Positions 1-9,048 of a stretch of DNA of 63,719 bases are shown piece after piece. The first letter of the stretch is position 1; each line of letters begins with the position of its first letter. The position numbers were made by a program, and so were the translations under genes. The stretch is from Flavobacteriales bacterium (GTDB taxonomy: Bacteria; Bacteroidota; Bacteroidia; JACJYZ01): the NCBI GenBank assembly GCA_020435415.1, contig JAGQZQ010000006.1, forward strand, positions 1 to 63,719. Direction: 5' to 3'. Under the pieces are notes generated by a model that was not told the origin of the DNA, ran no database searches, and saw only the letters and a program-made list of their open reading frames with translations.

Positions 1-347
1 TTTTCCTAATGATCGTTTTTGCATTTACCTCCAATCTGATATTTATACCAAAGTATCAGATGATTGGTGCGGCGGTTGCCACTGCTCTGTCTTCGATAAT
101 GTTCAATATTTTAAAATATCTGTTCATATGGAAAAGGTTTGGCTTGCAGCCGTTTGATAAGGATACCGTTATAGGAATGGTATTGATTATAGCGATTTAT
201 TTTGCCGCCAAAGCCATCCCATCTGTTGATCAACCAATTCTGGATATTGCTATTCATTCCGGCATAATAGGAATTGCCTATTTCCTGATCCTATATTTGA
301 CCAGGATCACGCCTGAACTATTCAACTGGAGGGATTTCCTAAAGTAG
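1..347 (+). CDS. Polysaccharide biosynthesis flippase-like membrane protein, C-terminal fragment
   Basis: The reading frame is open from the first bases of the window (Phe-Leu before the Met at 9), so the gene starts upstream and only about the last 114 residues are visible. They hold at least three hydrophobic helices and the segment IPKYQMIGAAVATALSS, which resembles the last part of MATE/Wzx-type oligosaccharide flippases of the PST family. Such proteins move lipid-linked sugar units across the inner membrane. It converges with the M1 peptidase gene, with 7 bp between stops. Family assignment rests on a short fragment; another polytopic transporter cannot be excluded. Confidence 0.6.
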   Translation, partial: FLMIVFAFTSNLIFIPKYQMIGAAVATALSSIMFNILKYLFIWKRFGLQPFDKDTVIGMVLIIAIYFAAKAIPSVDQPILDIAIHSGIIGIAYFLILYLTRITPELFNWRDFLK

Positions 348-354
348 GCGTTTG

Positions 355-3300
355 TTAAAATGCCCTGCTCACCCCAAATACGTACCTCAACTGAACAAAC
401 TCCGGATCCACGGCAGGTGTTCTGTTAAGGAATATGGGCAGATCCAAACGAAGTGTCAACGGTTCTGTCATTTCAAGTGGTGGCCATTTCTTGATGGTGA
501 GTGCAAAACCCAAACCGGCATCCGCCCTCAGATCGGCAAATGCGAAATTCTCATTCTGTTCTGACATATTGATCAGGCCTGCATCTGCAAACAGGTAAGG
601 TGTGAAACCCAATATCCTGCTTAATGCTTTAGGACGGAATCGCACCAGCTTGTCCAACTCCAGTTCGGTATTCAGCGACACGCCCGTTCTGCCTTTGTAA
701 ACCGTTCGCACCTCATCATTATCATCAAGCTGTGCCACAAGGTAACCGGCATATCCCCTCAGGTTAAGGCCACCACCATGATGCAGGTGTTTGGTGTTAT
801 CACCGAAGCCCTGGTACCGCCTGTCATAGTAAGGAATGGAACGAACAAACTTATTATCCATCATTTCTTCCGGATTGGCTCCTGCCAGGAATAATGACGA
901 CTCCGGTGCCCAGTTCTTTCCAAGACCTATCTGGGCAAAGACACGCGTGCGCAGGAGGGTCTTCCATATCCAGGTATGATTGACTGCACGAAGTCTTACA
1001 TATGCATAATCATAATCACTGGCAAAGGTGCTGGACCGAAGTTCCGCATTCACGGAACCTGCACCCCGCTTGTAACGGTAACTACGTTCCACGCCTAACT
1101 CCAGGGTATTGTTGAATTTGATCTCAGAAGAGTCCCTGGCCACACCCCACTCCTCAGGATAGATCAGATAGGTCAGGTCCGTGCTATCCACCCGGTACAT
1201 GACCTTACCATTGAGATGCCATGTGGTGTTTGACCTGTTATTGCGCTTACTGAATCCGCCTGTAAATGTATTCAGTCCATCGATGTGGGAAGTTCCAAGC
1301 GCCAATTCGGACGCCGGAATGAACTTATCTGTAGCGGTGCGATACTGCAGATTCCAGGATATGTTATCATACCTTCCGAAATCGATATTTTCAGGCAGTT
1401 TGGATTGCAGTAATCCGGTGTTCAACCAAACGCTTGCATGGATGCGATGAAATTTTTGCAGGTAATTGCCATTGACATGGAAACCCATTTTCACACCATC
1501 ATATCCATTATACCAGACATCCGGCCTGCCAAAGAGTTCATAATGGTCCCAGTCGGATGCATTCCTTATCCGGGCATCATAATTCAGGGTATAAGGAAAG
1601 CGCCAGGTATTGTTGAGTTTGTTGACATCAGCCAATCGCCCTGAAGGATCAATAATCACATCCTGTATACCGCCCGGCATGGAAATGGTGACCTCATATT
1701 CCTGGTTGAGAATCCCGCGGCCGGACCACTTCGGAAGAATCGTAGCGTCCGTCTTCTTCACAAACCATTGGTTAGGGATATGAAAATCCCTGATCTTACC
1801 ATCCACACCCACTACCCTGAAATCTATGGGCATTTCCATATCTCCCTTTCTGCGAAACCGGATCACATAGGTATCCATGTCGATGCCTGGTTTCACACGA
1901 CTGACCGCATAGTCTATGGTTTTGTTTGTTTCCATCCATTGATCGAAGAACCAATTCAGATCCACCTTGGTATAGTTGATAATGGAAGCCCTGAAATCTT
2001 CAAAATAAGGGTGACAGAATTTCCACTGATCAAAATAATGGCGCATGGCATCCATGAACAAATCTTTACCCAGCACATATTCCAGGTTGAACATCATCGC
2101 CGCCGTCTTGTAATATACATTCCTGTAGCCGGCACCTATATCGGGGAATAGAGAGAAGTCATCGGAATGGGTGTTGAGCGTGGCCAGATCCCCGTCAATG
2201 GCTCCATCTATATATGGTTGCATTGCCCTGCGCCATAACACAAGATCCCGGTTTTTGAATTTTCTAACATACTTGCTTTTGGCTCCGCTGGCCGGCAGGG
2301 TATCACCTTCAAGCTTCATGAGTGAATAAGCTGTTAGCCACGAAGTAAAACCTTCGTCGAGTGCCGCCCGGTAAGTTTCATTGTTCCCTACCTGTCCGAA
2401 GAACCAGTTGTGTCCAATCTCATGGCAAAGCAGGCCCCGGTAACCGGGATCACCACCGTTATCAAGTGTGAGCATGGGGTACTCCATGCCATCCCTGGCA
2501 TCGGCAACGATCATCTTATGATAATTGTACATGCCAATATCCTCACTGTACAACTGAACAACTTTTGCCGCATATTCCGCTGCATTCTGCCAACGCGAGG
2601 CATGTGCCTCCTGTGCTAAAGCCACGCACCGGATCTTGCGCCCACGCTGCCCTTCCGGTACATATTCAAATTCTCCGATACGATATGTAGGGTCCGCGGT
2701 AAAGGCAAAATCATGGACATTTTCCGCATGAAATTTCCAGACCTTTCGTTGGGTGGTATCGTAGGGAGTGATGACAGAGGGTGCCTCATTCCACGGCTTG
2801 TCTTTGAAGTTCTTGATGTCCAGTTTTTCTCTGAGTGCCGGCGGAAGTACCTCATCTCTGTTCAGGAGAAAACCGGTGGCATCCAGGACCATGTCATTGG
2901 CAAAATCCAGTTCTACATCATAGGTTCCATAGTCTCCGTAAAACTCCCTGCCGAGATGCTGATCCGTGGTCCATCCGAATTTATGATCATAGACCGAGAT
3001 TCTCGGATACCAGTGCACGCCATCGTAATGCTTGAAGTTTCCGCTAAGGAAACGCTTCATACGTCTGCGCATGGCATAGTTGGTTAGGGCACCTCCCCTT
3101 CCATCATACAAACCGAAGTAGGTGGTAAAAGCAATGTCGAAGGTAATGCTTTCACCCGGTTTTAGGGGTTTGTTCAGGAAGACTTTCATAACCGTATTAT
3201 CCGTTTCCGTCTTCAGGTCCTGACCTGCAGATTTGATCTCCTTCACTTTTGTTCCCAATCCGTTCAACTCATAGGGATTGTAAGAATATCTCCTTCCCGC

Positions 3301-3633
3301 CGCAGCCTCCATTTTCTCATAGTAAGAGCCCGGCTGAAAAGCGTTCTGGTAAAGATGGAAATACACAAACGGAAGTTCATCCGGCGAGTTGTTGGTATAC
3401 ACAAGCGTTTCAGTCGCCTCTATCACATCACTCACTTCATCGATACGGGCATGGATGGTGTAGTGAACATCCTGTTGCCAATAATCGGCATAAGGTTTTC
3501 TGTTCTTCCAGTAATGCGGATTTGATTTTACAGCGTAGGTATTGGGGGGGCGGAGCGGATCATGCTGTTGGGCGATCGCAACGGCGAAGGCGGTCAGCAA
3601 TATGAAGGTGAATGCAAATCTGATTCTGCTCAT
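355..3633 (-). CDS. Secreted M1-family metallopeptidase with C-terminal outer-membrane barrel-like domain
   Basis: 1092 residues from the ATG that precedes a clean signal peptide (MSRIRFAFTFILLTAFAVAIAQ, cut near residue 22); a longer frame upstream has no signal sequence and runs through a terminator. The gluzincin zinc site HEIGHNW lies near residue 403, with the third ligand in DEGFTSW about 24 residues later, as in M1 aminopeptidases. The last 350 or so residues are alternating, aromatic-rich strands with GGGLNLRGY, much like the LRGY segment of Omp85/surface-antigen barrels, and the protein ends in a strand with terminal Phe (VFGVSRAF). I infer an outer-membrane-anchored peptidase. Typical M1 enzymes end at 600-900 residues, so the barrel-like tail is an extension. 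Confidence 0.85.
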   Translation of the reverse strand: MSRIRFAFTFILLTAFAVAIAQQHDPLRPPNTYAVKSNPHYWKNRKPYADYWQQDVHYTIHARIDEVSDVIEATETLVYTNNSPDELPFVYFHLYQNAFQPGSYYEKMEAAAGRRYSYNPYELNGLGTKVKEIKSAGQDLKTETDNTVMKVFLNKPLKPGESITFDIAFTTYFGLYDGRGGALTNYAMRRRMKRFLSGNFKHYDGVHWYPRISVYDHKFGWTTDQHLGREFYGDYGTYDVELDFANDMVLDATGFLLNRDEVLPPALREKLDIKNFKDKPWNEAPSVITPYDTTQRKVWKFHAENVHDFAFTADPTYRIGEFEYVPEGQRGRKIRCVALAQEAHASRWQNAAEYAAKVVQLYSEDIGMYNYHKMIVADARDGMEYPMLTLDNGGDPGYRGLLCHEIGHNWFFGQVGNNETYRAALDEGFTSWLTAYSLMKLEGDTLPASGAKSKYVRKFKNRDLVLWRRAMQPYIDGAIDGDLATLNTHSDDFSLFPDIGAGYRNVYYKTAAMMFNLEYVLGKDLFMDAMRHYFDQWKFCHPYFEDFRASIINYTKVDLNWFFDQWMETNKTIDYAVSRVKPGIDMDTYVIRFRRKGDMEMPIDFRVVGVDGKIRDFHIPNQWFVKKTDATILPKWSGRGILNQEYEVTISMPGGIQDVIIDPSGRLADVNKLNNTWRFPYTLNYDARIRNASDWDHYELFGRPDVWYNGYDGVKMGFHVNGNYLQKFHRIHASVWLNTGLLQSKLPENIDFGRYDNISWNLQYRTATDKFIPASELALGTSHIDGLNTFTGGFSKRNNRSNTTWHLNGKVMYRVDSTDLTYLIYPEEWGVARDSSEIKFNNTLELGVERSYRYKRGAGSVNAELRSSTFASDYDYAYVRLRAVNHTWIWKTLLRTRVFAQIGLGKNWAPESSLFLAGANPEEMMDNKFVRSIPYYDRRYQGFGDNTKHLHHGGGLNLRGYAGYLVAQLDDNDEVRTVYKGRTGVSLNTELELDKLVRFRPKALSRILGFTPYLFADAGLINMSEQNENFAFADLRADAGLGFALTIKKWPPLEMTEPLTLRLDLPIFLNRTPAVDPEFVQLRYVFGVSRAF

Positions 3634-3751
3634 ATATAGATTCTCTTTGTTCTGTATTCGTTCCTGGATCATTCTGACCCAGTTACGAATGTACAATTTT
3701 GAAAAGACATGCTTCGTAGAAACAGAACTGATGCGCGTAACCACCGGATAT

Positions 3752-3798
3752 AAAAAAGCATCACCCGTTCCGGACGTTGAGCCGGAAACAGGTGATGC
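3752..3798 (-). terminator. Intrinsic terminator after the cysteine peptidase gene
   Basis: An inverted repeat of about 16 bp (GCATCACC...TTCCGG, arms 3758-3773 and 3782-3798, one small bulge) is followed on the minus-strand transcript by six U residues (plus-strand A run at 3752-3757). It sits 47 bp beyond the stop of the 3845-5371 gene and separates it from the M1 peptidase gene. The rest of the 3634-3844 gap shows no gene. Confidence 0.85.
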
Positions 3799-3844
3799 AC
3801 ATGGATCGCGTTGCACAAACGCGTTTGAAATCAAGCTTACGGAG

Positions 3845-5371
3845 CTACCTCGAAAGGACAACCCTGTCCATGAGTAAATGAGCGCCGGATAACACCCTGA
3901 CAGCGTACATACCATCAGGCAGGTGCTCCATATTCACATCCAGCGCGGGGCCTGAAACGGCGCTGTTCCGGTAAACCACCTTTCCCGTCATGTCCACGAC
4001 AGACACTTCACTTCTCTCTGACGATGGCAATGCGATATGCACCATATCCTGTGCAGGGTTCGGGTAGATACGCATTGTACGTGTACCCGATATCTGATCC
4101 ATGCCGGTGGTCTGATCGCAACCCTGTGGGGTCACCTCCCAATCGTAGAAGAAATAGTAATAGTTCGGATCGGTGGTTCCGTAGTCTGTTTGTGTAATGG
4201 AAACCAATCCCGAGATATCGTAAGGAAAAGAAGCCCCTGAATTATTTCTGTACAGACTCACAGTGGACCCGGTGACCTTGATATGGTAACCCGTTCCCGG
4301 ATCCACAGAAAAACCAAGCGACACACGACTTTCCCCATCGGGTATATTCACCGTTTTACTGAGTAACACATTTCCTTCCACAGCATCCAGCACTTCGATG
4401 GTCCGGTCACCGGCGCCATCTGCAAATACTTTCACAGACTTGATCACGGATGGTTTAAGCACATCAAAGATGAGACCCCGCATATCATTGGAGGAAAAAT
4501 ACCCGCCACTGCCAACGGAAGCATAATCCTGCGGACCACCTTTAACAGAAGGAAATGGGTCTCCGGCCAGTACGGTAATGGGGGTCACCTTTGTGTCCTT
4601 GCCGTTGGCATTGGTCACGGTCAGAGAGACATTATATGTTCCCTGCGCGAAGGTATGTGTTGGGTTTTGCTGGTTTGATGAGGTACCGTCATCAAAGTCC
4701 CATTTCCAGCTGTCCGGATTCCCGGTTGAATTATCGGTGAACTGAACCGTCAGACTACCCCAGCCCGAGCTGTTATCGACATTGATATCGGCGGTGGGCA
4801 TGCTTCCTCCGGGAGCGTCTGTTACTTCCAGGCCTTCCTTCCATGTACCGGAGCTTCCGCTGATCACGATGGAACTTCCTCCACTGTAGTTGCCGGTAGT
4901 CGTTCCGTTCCAGGGATCCATGACGGTCAGCTTGCTCGTGGAAGTATTGTATCCGCATCCCACAACCACATGGCCTCCGCTGCTGTTCCACATGACGCCA
5001 ATAATAAATGGTCTTTCATCACCGAGTATTGTTGTTATCTGAGATACGGATAACGGTCCTGTATAGAGTTTGCTGTTGACCGGTCCGAAATGCGTGAGAA
5101 TATCCTTAATGGGTATCATCTCATTGGTCTGGTTACATGAGCCGGGGGAACCGCAGCAGGTGCTCTTATTCCAATTGAAGTTGTTTATTTCACACTGCGA
5201 TGCTTCCGTGCCATAGTAACGAAGGATACATTCACTATTGGCAGCCCAGCACCAGTTTGACTGGGTTTGCATGACTACTTCAACATCTGCAGTAACCGTT
5301 TGCGCATTGGCTGCGCCAGCTAATCCGATCGCAAAACCAACAATGGCTAAAAGCGTTTTTACGTTTTTCAT
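3845..5371 (-). CDS. Secreted papain-like cysteine peptidase with PKD and T9SS sorting domains
   Basis: 508 residues. A signal peptide (residues 1-24, ending ANAQ) is followed by a papain-fold domain with the typical QSNWCWAA motif (Cys41), His134 in GGHVVVGCGY and Asp152 in VMDPWNG, as in C39/C70 (AvrRpt2-like) peptidases. A PKD domain follows (about 192-275, WDFDDGTSSNQQNPTHTF), then a 150-residue beta-rich module (about 276-425) nearly identical to one in the metzincin at 6240-8720, and a T9SS type A tail (YPNPAQDMVHI, ending VVLSR). It lies 30 bp after the 194-residue secreted protein and probably shares its transcript. Substrate unknown. Confidence 0.85.
   Translation of the reverse strand: MKNVKTLLAIVGFAIGLAGAANAQTVTADVEVVMQTQSNWCWAANSECILRYYGTEASQCEINNFNWNKSTCCGSPGSCNQTNEMIPIKDILTHFGPVNSKLYTGPLSVSQITTILGDERPFIIGVMWNSSGGHVVVGCGYNTSTSKLTVMDPWNGTTTGNYSGGSSIVISGSSGTWKEGLEVTDAPGGSMPTADINVDNSSGWGSLTVQFTDNSTGNPDSWKWDFDDGTSSNQQNPTHTFAQGTYNVSLTVTNANGKDTKVTPITVLAGDPFPSVKGGPQDYASVGSGGYFSSNDMRGLIFDVLKPSVIKSVKVFADGAGDRTIEVLDAVEGNVLLSKTVNIPDGESRVSLGFSVDPGTGYHIKVTGSTVSLYRNNSGASFPYDISGLVSITQTDYGTTDPNYYYFFYDWEVTPQGCDQTTGMDQISGTRTMRIYPNPAQDMVHIALPSSERSEVSVVDMTGKVVYRNSAVSGPALDVNMEHLPDGMYAVRVLSGAHLLMDRVVLSR
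4112..4557 (-). repeat. Copy A of a beta-rich module shared by two secreted peptidases
   Basis: Encodes about 150 residues, from PSVKGGP to QGCDQ, just before the sorting tail. More than 80 percent of residues match by eye the segment encoded at 6508-6954, and long DNA stretches are also the same (for example the part coding KSVKVFADGAGDRTIEVLDA). The surrounding PKD and tail regions are much less alike, so the module itself is the conserved or exchanged unit. Confidence 0.8.
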
Positions 5372-5401
5372 AAAAGAGGTCTTTTGTTGATTTATATTGA
5401 A

Positions 5402-5986
5402 TTATCTGGAATGACCCGGGATGGACTTCGCCAATTCCGGCAACGAATATGATGGCTGTACGTCATCTGACAGTCCAAGGAAGGACCTCGCGGAAGACAA
5501 GGGAATGAACATTCCATCCTCGACCGGCTTATTCTGCTCGTTGTAGGTGACAAACGAACAACCGTTTATATAGTCGTTCAGCAAAACCCTTCGCGCATCC
5601 GCGGCTACCTTTTCTTTTTCTTCTGCCACCTGAAGATCATGGGCCAGGATAGATGCACCCACCGATTGAATCTCCGTTTTACCATTCACCTCACCTACGG
5701 TAAGTAGCGCCCTGAATTCATTATCAACGCTCACCACCACATAGAAAAACCCTGTTGGTGTAATGCGTCCCTCTTTGTCCAGAGCAGTGATCTGATAAAG
5801 CGAACCTAAAGTTACCTTTGCAAATTCTGCCCGGTTATGAAACCCGTGTTGCTGCTCCAGGCCTGCAGGAATAACCTCCAGGTAGGATTTTAAATTGTTC
5901 TGTGCGACCTGCATGATCCGGCTGTTCTGAGAAAAACCAAATAGCGATGTACAGAGTGTTAAAAAGAATACTGCTACTTTTTTCAT
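5402..5986 (-). CDS. Small secreted protein upstream of the cysteine peptidase; possible propeptide-like partner
   Basis: 194 residues with a signal peptide (MKKVAVFFLTLCTSLFGFSQ) and no sorting domain or membrane anchor that I can see. The mature part opens with an amphipathic stretch and then a strand-rich region (TPTGFFYVVVSVDNEFRALLTVGE), ending in a Ser/Pro-rich tail. I do not recognise a family. Its stop is 30 bp before the start of the papain-like peptidase and both lie on the same strand, so they are likely co-transcribed. Because secreted papain-like peptidases often come with a propeptide or a separate inhibitor, a role as inhibitor or chaperone is a reasonable guess, but nothing in the sequence proves it. 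Confidence 0.7.
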   Translation of the reverse strand: MKKVAVFFLTLCTSLFGFSQNSRIMQVAQNNLKSYLEVIPAGLEQQHGFHNRAEFAKVTLGSLYQITALDKEGRITPTGFFYVVVSVDNEFRALLTVGEVNGKTEIQSVGASILAHDLQVAEEKEKVAADARRVLLNDYINGCSFVTYNEQNKPVEDGMFIPLSSARSFLGLSDDVQPSYSLPELAKSIPGHSR

Positions 5987-6239
5987 AGATCGGTTTTTAA
6001 GATAATCCAGTTAAAACTCCGTGAAGTAATACCTCATAAGTCTGCCGGTACAGGCACACGAAGGCATTGCCATCAAGCGAAATCGGTAATCGATGTGGTC
6101 CGGAAAATCCGGTCCGTTGCAATGTTGCTACTCAGGGAGAGGGAGAACTCCGCTGGTATAACCCCAACTAAATACAGATAGTTCGGCTCGTTCCTCACCT
6201 CCCACTGCATAAGTTGGCGTGATATCTACTACTTCTACT
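5987..6239. other. Intergenic region between two secreted-peptidase transcription units
   Basis: About 250 bp without a convincing gene. A short palindrome (CCGGA-AAA-TCCGG) lies near 6104-6116 but has no T run. On the minus strand a 40-codon open stretch ends at a TAG near 6126, reads through the end of the metzincin gene in another frame and has no start codon of its own; it may be chance or a worn remnant. No clear TAnnTTTG promoter for the 5402-5986 gene was found. Confidence 0.4.
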
Positions 6240-8720
6240 TTACCTGGAAAGAACAATCTTTCCGACAGATAACTTTTGTCCGTATTGAACCTTCACAATA
6301 TATACACCATTGGACAGGTCGCCCATGAATACCTTCATGGAAGTGCCTGTTACAGATGATTGTTGAAACACGTTTTTTCCGGCCACATCCACGATGTTCA
6401 CTTCGCATGGCCCTGATGATGGCAGCTCTATGTGTACAAGATCCGTTGCAGGGTTAGGGTAAACAGAAATTCCGGAATTTGATTTGTCCATACCAAGACC
6501 TACCGTTTGATCACAACCTTGTTGCACAACCTCCCAGTCATAGAAATAGTAATAGTAATTCGGGTCGGTGGATGCATAGTCCGTTTGTGTAATGGAGATC
6601 AGTCCTGAAATATCATAAGGAAAGGAGGCGCCTGCATTATTTCTATAGAGGCTGACAAGGGAACCGGTGATCTTGATATGATAATCGGTGCCGGGATCCA
6701 GGGCAAAATCCAGGGTAACGCGGCTTTCTCCATCAGGAATATTCACCGTTTTGGTATGCACCACATTACCACCGACCGCGTCAAGCACTTCGATGGTGCG
6801 GTCACCGGCACCATCTGCAAATACTTTCACAGACTTGATCACGGAAGGTTGCAGCACATCGAAGATCAATCCTCGGGTGTCATTGGCAGTGAAGTAACCG
6901 CCGCCGCCAACAGAAGTATTGTCCACAGGCCCACCTTTGACTGCGGTATACGGCTGGCCTGTCATCACCGAAATGTATTGCGTTTTTATCTCGGAATCGG
7001 TTCCATACTGGCTTGTGGTTGTCAGGGTAACCGTATAATCACCGGGTGTGCTGTACGTATGGGTCGGGTTTTGCAGGGTTGATACCGGACTGCTGTCACC
7101 GAAATCCCATGACCAGGAAGTAGGACTGTTGGCGGATTGATCGGTAAAGGAGACTGTCAAAGAACCACAGCCTTCCGTCGCATCTGCGGTGAATTCGGCA
7201 ACGGGAGGATTGGTATTTGGTCCTTCGGGATAGGATCCGGAAATATCAAAATACCCCAGCGAACCGTAATCAGAATAACCGGTGTTCAAGGGGTTTCCAT
7301 AACCCACGCCATCAATTTCAATATAGTATGTACCTGCGGCAAGATTTTGGGAAATGCTTGCGCTCAGGCCGGTCGGATCTGATTTAACGATTTCCGCACC
7401 GGTATTGTCAAGAAGTCGTGCCTGAATATCCAGGTTGGGGTGATCAAGAAAGTCATCCGCAGGATTGAAGTCAAACTGCACACTCCCTCCCGTCGTGGTG
7501 AACTCAAACACATCTTTATCGGTTCGTTTTTCAATGATACCATGGTTGTCGGCCGCTGCCACATTTCCTGATCCATCCGTTACCAGAGGCGTGGCATTGC
7601 TGGTGGTATTGCTGTGATCGTCGGTCTTATACCCGGCATCGATAATATTGGCGATGGTGGCCACATCATCCTGTGAAGTATTTGTCGCCCCCTGATATTC
7701 CCCCTTACTGAACTGGGATATCTTTCTTTTTGTAGGGCCATAGGATGCGCCCATGATCGGACCCCAGTCTCCGTGTCCCAGGTAATAATTGGTTCCGGCA
7801 TTGTTATCACCGTCATGTTCAAGGCCAACCGTATGACCGAACTCATGAGACCCTGTCTCCGCTTCCCCTTTGAATTCACTTGAGAAAAATGCCCAGCAAG
7901 GATCGTTTCTGCCATCGGAAAAGGAAGAGATATAGGCCACACCTCCATATTGCGGTGCAGCGGTATTGGTCGTTGTGTAGATACACATCATGCGCTGATC
8001 CGCAGGTGCATTGTCATAGCGGGCCCGGATCGTGGTCACATTCACATTGAAAGGCAGATAATCCTCCGAAGTCAGTTTCCAGGCATTGGTGATATTCTGA
8101 TCGCTCCAGTTGAGCGACTGGGCATTGATGGTTTGTCCGTTGTTCCATCTGCTGGTTGACACCTCTCCATCAAAATCGAGGTAGAGAACACCGGTAGCAC
8201 CCGGTTGGCTTTCGAGCTGTGGGATGGCCATTTTCTCCTGTGCTTCAATGATCTCTTCGGAGGTCATTCCATTCGACAGCGTAAATGCATTGGCAGGAAG
8301 TTCCCAGGCATCCACACCAATCACTTTATTAATGTCAATGGGCCGAATGGCAACCTGACCTGAAGGGGTGGTAAAAATATCAAAGGCTTCCCGGGTATCC
8401 ATAAAAATGACCTTTCCGGAAATGGCATCCGGATATCCGTCAAAAAAGAAGGAGGCGTGTTCCACACCTGCAACTCCCCCGATCACATCATAGTATCCAT
8501 TGGTAACGGTATTCACATTCACCTCCACCTGAATCTCACGGGAGGCATCCAATGCCACGGTTACCGGCTGTCCTGTTTTATTAGGACTAACGAACGGTTC
8601 CACAAAATCGATAACCGTTCCCTGCAATTGTACCTTTACTTCTGCCTGCGCAAAAGCGAATGTCACTCCAAATAACATAATGGAGAGACCCACTATTCCT
8701 TTTCTTGTCATCGTCTTCAT
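6240..8720 (-). CDS. Secreted metzincin metallopeptidase with PPC, PKD and T9SS sorting domains
   Basis: 826 residues from the ATG giving MKTMTRKGIVGLSIMLFGVTF, a good signal peptide; 20 extra upstream codons are possible but unlikely. The zinc motif HEFGHTVGLEH (HExxHxxGxxH) near residue 290 places it among metzincins. A pre-peptidase C-terminal (PPC) type beta domain (about 385-500) follows, then a PKD domain (about 505-590, WDFGDSSPVSTLQNPTHTY), the shared 150-residue module (about 590-740) and a T9SS type A tail (VYPNPATDLVHI, ending KIVLSR). The N-terminal 170 residues may be a propeptide. Expected to be exported through the outer membrane by T9SS and to act on proteins outside the cell. 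Confidence 0.88.
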   Translation of the reverse strand: MKTMTRKGIVGLSIMLFGVTFAFAQAEVKVQLQGTVIDFVEPFVSPNKTGQPVTVALDASREIQVEVNVNTVTNGYYDVIGGVAGVEHASFFFDGYPDAISGKVIFMDTREAFDIFTTPSGQVAIRPIDINKVIGVDAWELPANAFTLSNGMTSEEIIEAQEKMAIPQLESQPGATGVLYLDFDGEVSTSRWNNGQTINAQSLNWSDQNITNAWKLTSEDYLPFNVNVTTIRARYDNAPADQRMMCIYTTTNTAAPQYGGVAYISSFSDGRNDPCWAFFSSEFKGEAETGSHEFGHTVGLEHDGDNNAGTNYYLGHGDWGPIMGASYGPTKRKISQFSKGEYQGATNTSQDDVATIANIIDAGYKTDDHSNTTSNATPLVTDGSGNVAAADNHGIIEKRTDKDVFEFTTTGGSVQFDFNPADDFLDHPNLDIQARLLDNTGAEIVKSDPTGLSASISQNLAAGTYYIEIDGVGYGNPLNTGYSDYGSLGYFDISGSYPEGPNTNPPVAEFTADATEGCGSLTVSFTDQSANSPTSWSWDFGDSSPVSTLQNPTHTYSTPGDYTVTLTTTSQYGTDSEIKTQYISVMTGQPYTAVKGGPVDNTSVGGGGYFTANDTRGLIFDVLQPSVIKSVKVFADGAGDRTIEVLDAVGGNVVHTKTVNIPDGESRVTLDFALDPGTDYHIKITGSLVSLYRNNAGASFPYDISGLISITQTDYASTDPNYYYYFYDWEVVQQGCDQTVGLGMDKSNSGISVYPNPATDLVHIELPSSGPCEVNIVDVAGKNVFQQSSVTGTSMKVFMGDLSNGVYIVKVQYGQKLSVGKIVLSR
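6508..6954 (-). repeat. Copy B of the beta-rich module shared by two secreted peptidases
   Basis: The partner of 4112-4557, in the same orientation about 2.4 kb away and at the same place in the protein, between the PKD domain and the sorting tail. Both copies end in the conserved FYDWEV..QGCDQ. Its glycines and compact beta pattern suggest a jelly-roll or carbohydrate-binding-like fold, but I do not recognise the family. Confidence 0.8.
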
Positions 8721-9048
8721 CGAGAAAATAATTATACTAATACCATACCCTGCACTACTCCACGCGGGGTCTTGTGGCAATGATTGGTCTGCGGTTAGCT
8801 CGGCAGAATACTTCCATTAAGAGAATCAAATTGTGAGCGTCACTGATTGCAAAATGAGAATGACATTGACCAAAGTCAACAAACATTTTATTCCCATATT
8901 ATGTTTCAAAACGGCGTGACATAATCTAAATAACTATTTATATGCACTTTACATTAAATATTATAAAGGATATAATCACATTAAACAAGCCCATACCGGC
9001 CATACATGATGATTTTAAGGACGGTATTCCGATGTATTTCGGAATCCT
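8721..9048. other. AT-rich intergenic region with a hairpin after the YihY gene
   Basis: About 330 bp between the metzincin start and the YihY stop, both on the minus strand. It holds a 7-bp inverted repeat ATTCCGA/TCGGAAT at 9026-9045, directly after the YihY stop; no strong U run follows, so it is at best a weak terminator. A small palindrome TTGAC-CAAA-GTCAA lies near 8868-8881. The middle is AT-rich and probably carries the metzincin promoter, but no clear TAnnTTTG element was found. Confidence 0.4.

Noticed and set aside
3634-3915. N-terminal extension of the M1 peptidase by 94 residues
   Set aside because: The extension would precede a clean signal peptide and would run through the terminator hairpin at 3752-3798.
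8868-8881. TTGAC-CAAA-GTCAA palindrome as an operator
   Set aside because: Short, single copy, over 140 bp from the nearest start and not placed relative to a recognisable promoter.
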